5,595 nt of DNA from positions 342,372-347,966 of the forward strand of contig NZ_MDDW01000003.1 in NCBI RefSeq assembly GCF_001854865.1. The letters run 5' to 3'. The notes beneath the pieces are model-generated. The model saw only the letters and a list, made by a program, of their open reading frames with translations. It did no database searches and was not told where the DNA came from. This DNA comes from Rhizobium sp. LCM 4573. GTDB taxonomy: Bacteria > Pseudomonadota > Alphaproteobacteria > Rhizobiales > Rhizobiaceae. This document shows positions 5,291-5,595 of this stretch, in pieces; position 1 is the first letter of the stretch, and each line of letters opens with the position of its first letter. A program made the position numbers and the translations under genes.

Positions 5291-5595
5291 ATGAAAAAAT
5301 TGTCACTGGCATCTTTTGGCGTGGCGCTCGCGACCGCGACGTCACTTTCTGCTGCCCCGGCTGCGGCTGAACAGCTACGCGTCGGTCTCGCGGCGCTCGC
5401 GACTTCGGTCGATCCGCATTTCCATCGCGCCGGCTATAATTTCGACCTTCGGGAGAACATCTCCGACGCACTCGTCTATACGAACGGCGTCAACGGCACC
5501 GTCGAGCCTCGTCTTGCAACATCATGGGAAATCCAGAGCGACACGAAGTGGGTCATCGCGCTCGAGCCCAAGGCAAAATTCGACGATGGCAACCC
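5291..5595 (+). CDS. ABC transporter periplasmic substrate-binding protein, family 5 (peptide/nickel/opine type), 5' part only
   Basis: The first 101 codons are present and the gene runs off the window. It starts MKKLSLASFGVALATATSLS with a typical Sec signal peptide: a KK n-region, a hydrophobic core, and an AAPAAA stretch with likely cleavage after Ala26 before EQLRVG. The mature start fits SBP_bac_5: LRVGLAALATSVDPHFH, NISDALVYTNGVNGTVEPRLATSWEI split around the conserved L-hydroxyl-D-G-x-x-x-P-x-L-A-x-S-W pattern, then KFDDGN. These proteins capture peptides or other solutes in the periplasm and pass them to an ABC permease. The permease genes would be expected downstream. GGGAGGAGG (5279-5287) precedes the ATG. 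Control by the divergent LysR gene is likely. The ligand cannot be told from the N-terminus. Confidence 0.9.
   Translation, partial: MKKLSLASFGVALATATSLSAAPAAAEQLRVGLAALATSVDPHFHRAGYNFDLRENISDALVYTNGVNGTVEPRLATSWEIQSDTKWVIALEPKAKFDDGN

Overview
The window looks like chromosomal DNA from an alphaproteobacterium, most likely of the Hyphomicrobiales (Rhizobiales). The basis is the GC-rich codon use, a DUF2161 PD-(D/E)XK protein and a DUF2277 protein of the kind common in that class, and a LysR regulator divergent from a family 5 solute-binding protein. No species can be named from sequence alone.

Layout. Positions 1-1543 (+) hold the 3' end of a MaoC-type hydratase gene followed 3 bases later by a 12-helix MFS transporter, evidently one operon. 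A DUF2161 putative nuclease gene (1518-2267, -) runs convergently into the transporter, and the two coding regions overlap tail to tail by 26 bp. Positions 2268-2899 hold no confirmed gene. They contain a stop-bounded 42-codon minus-strand frame with protein-like content but no ordinary start, which may be a remnant. A small DUF2277 gene (2900-3175, -) has a very strong ribosome binding site and two interlocking inverted repeats just upstream. Positions 3176-3471 are non-coding, ending in a short tRNA-like patch. Positions 3472-4190 (-) hold a membrane protein gene of the HXXEE family, broken by an in-frame amber codon and a frameshift. A LysR-type (GcvA-like) regulator (4281-5165, -) is divergent from an ABC transporter periplasmic binding protein (5291 to the window end, +). 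Their 125-bp intergenic region carries a perfect 10-bp inverted repeat with the T-N11-A form of a LysR box.

How the genes work together. The clear functional units are the hydratase-transporter pair at the left edge and the LysR-binding-protein pair at the right edge, which looks like an inducible solute-uptake operon running out of the window. The middle (about 2268-4190) looks like decaying or lightly constrained DNA. I found no convincing new multi-gene system. The best leads are the LysR operator architecture, the pseudoknot-like leader of the DUF2277 gene, and the broken HXXEE gene.
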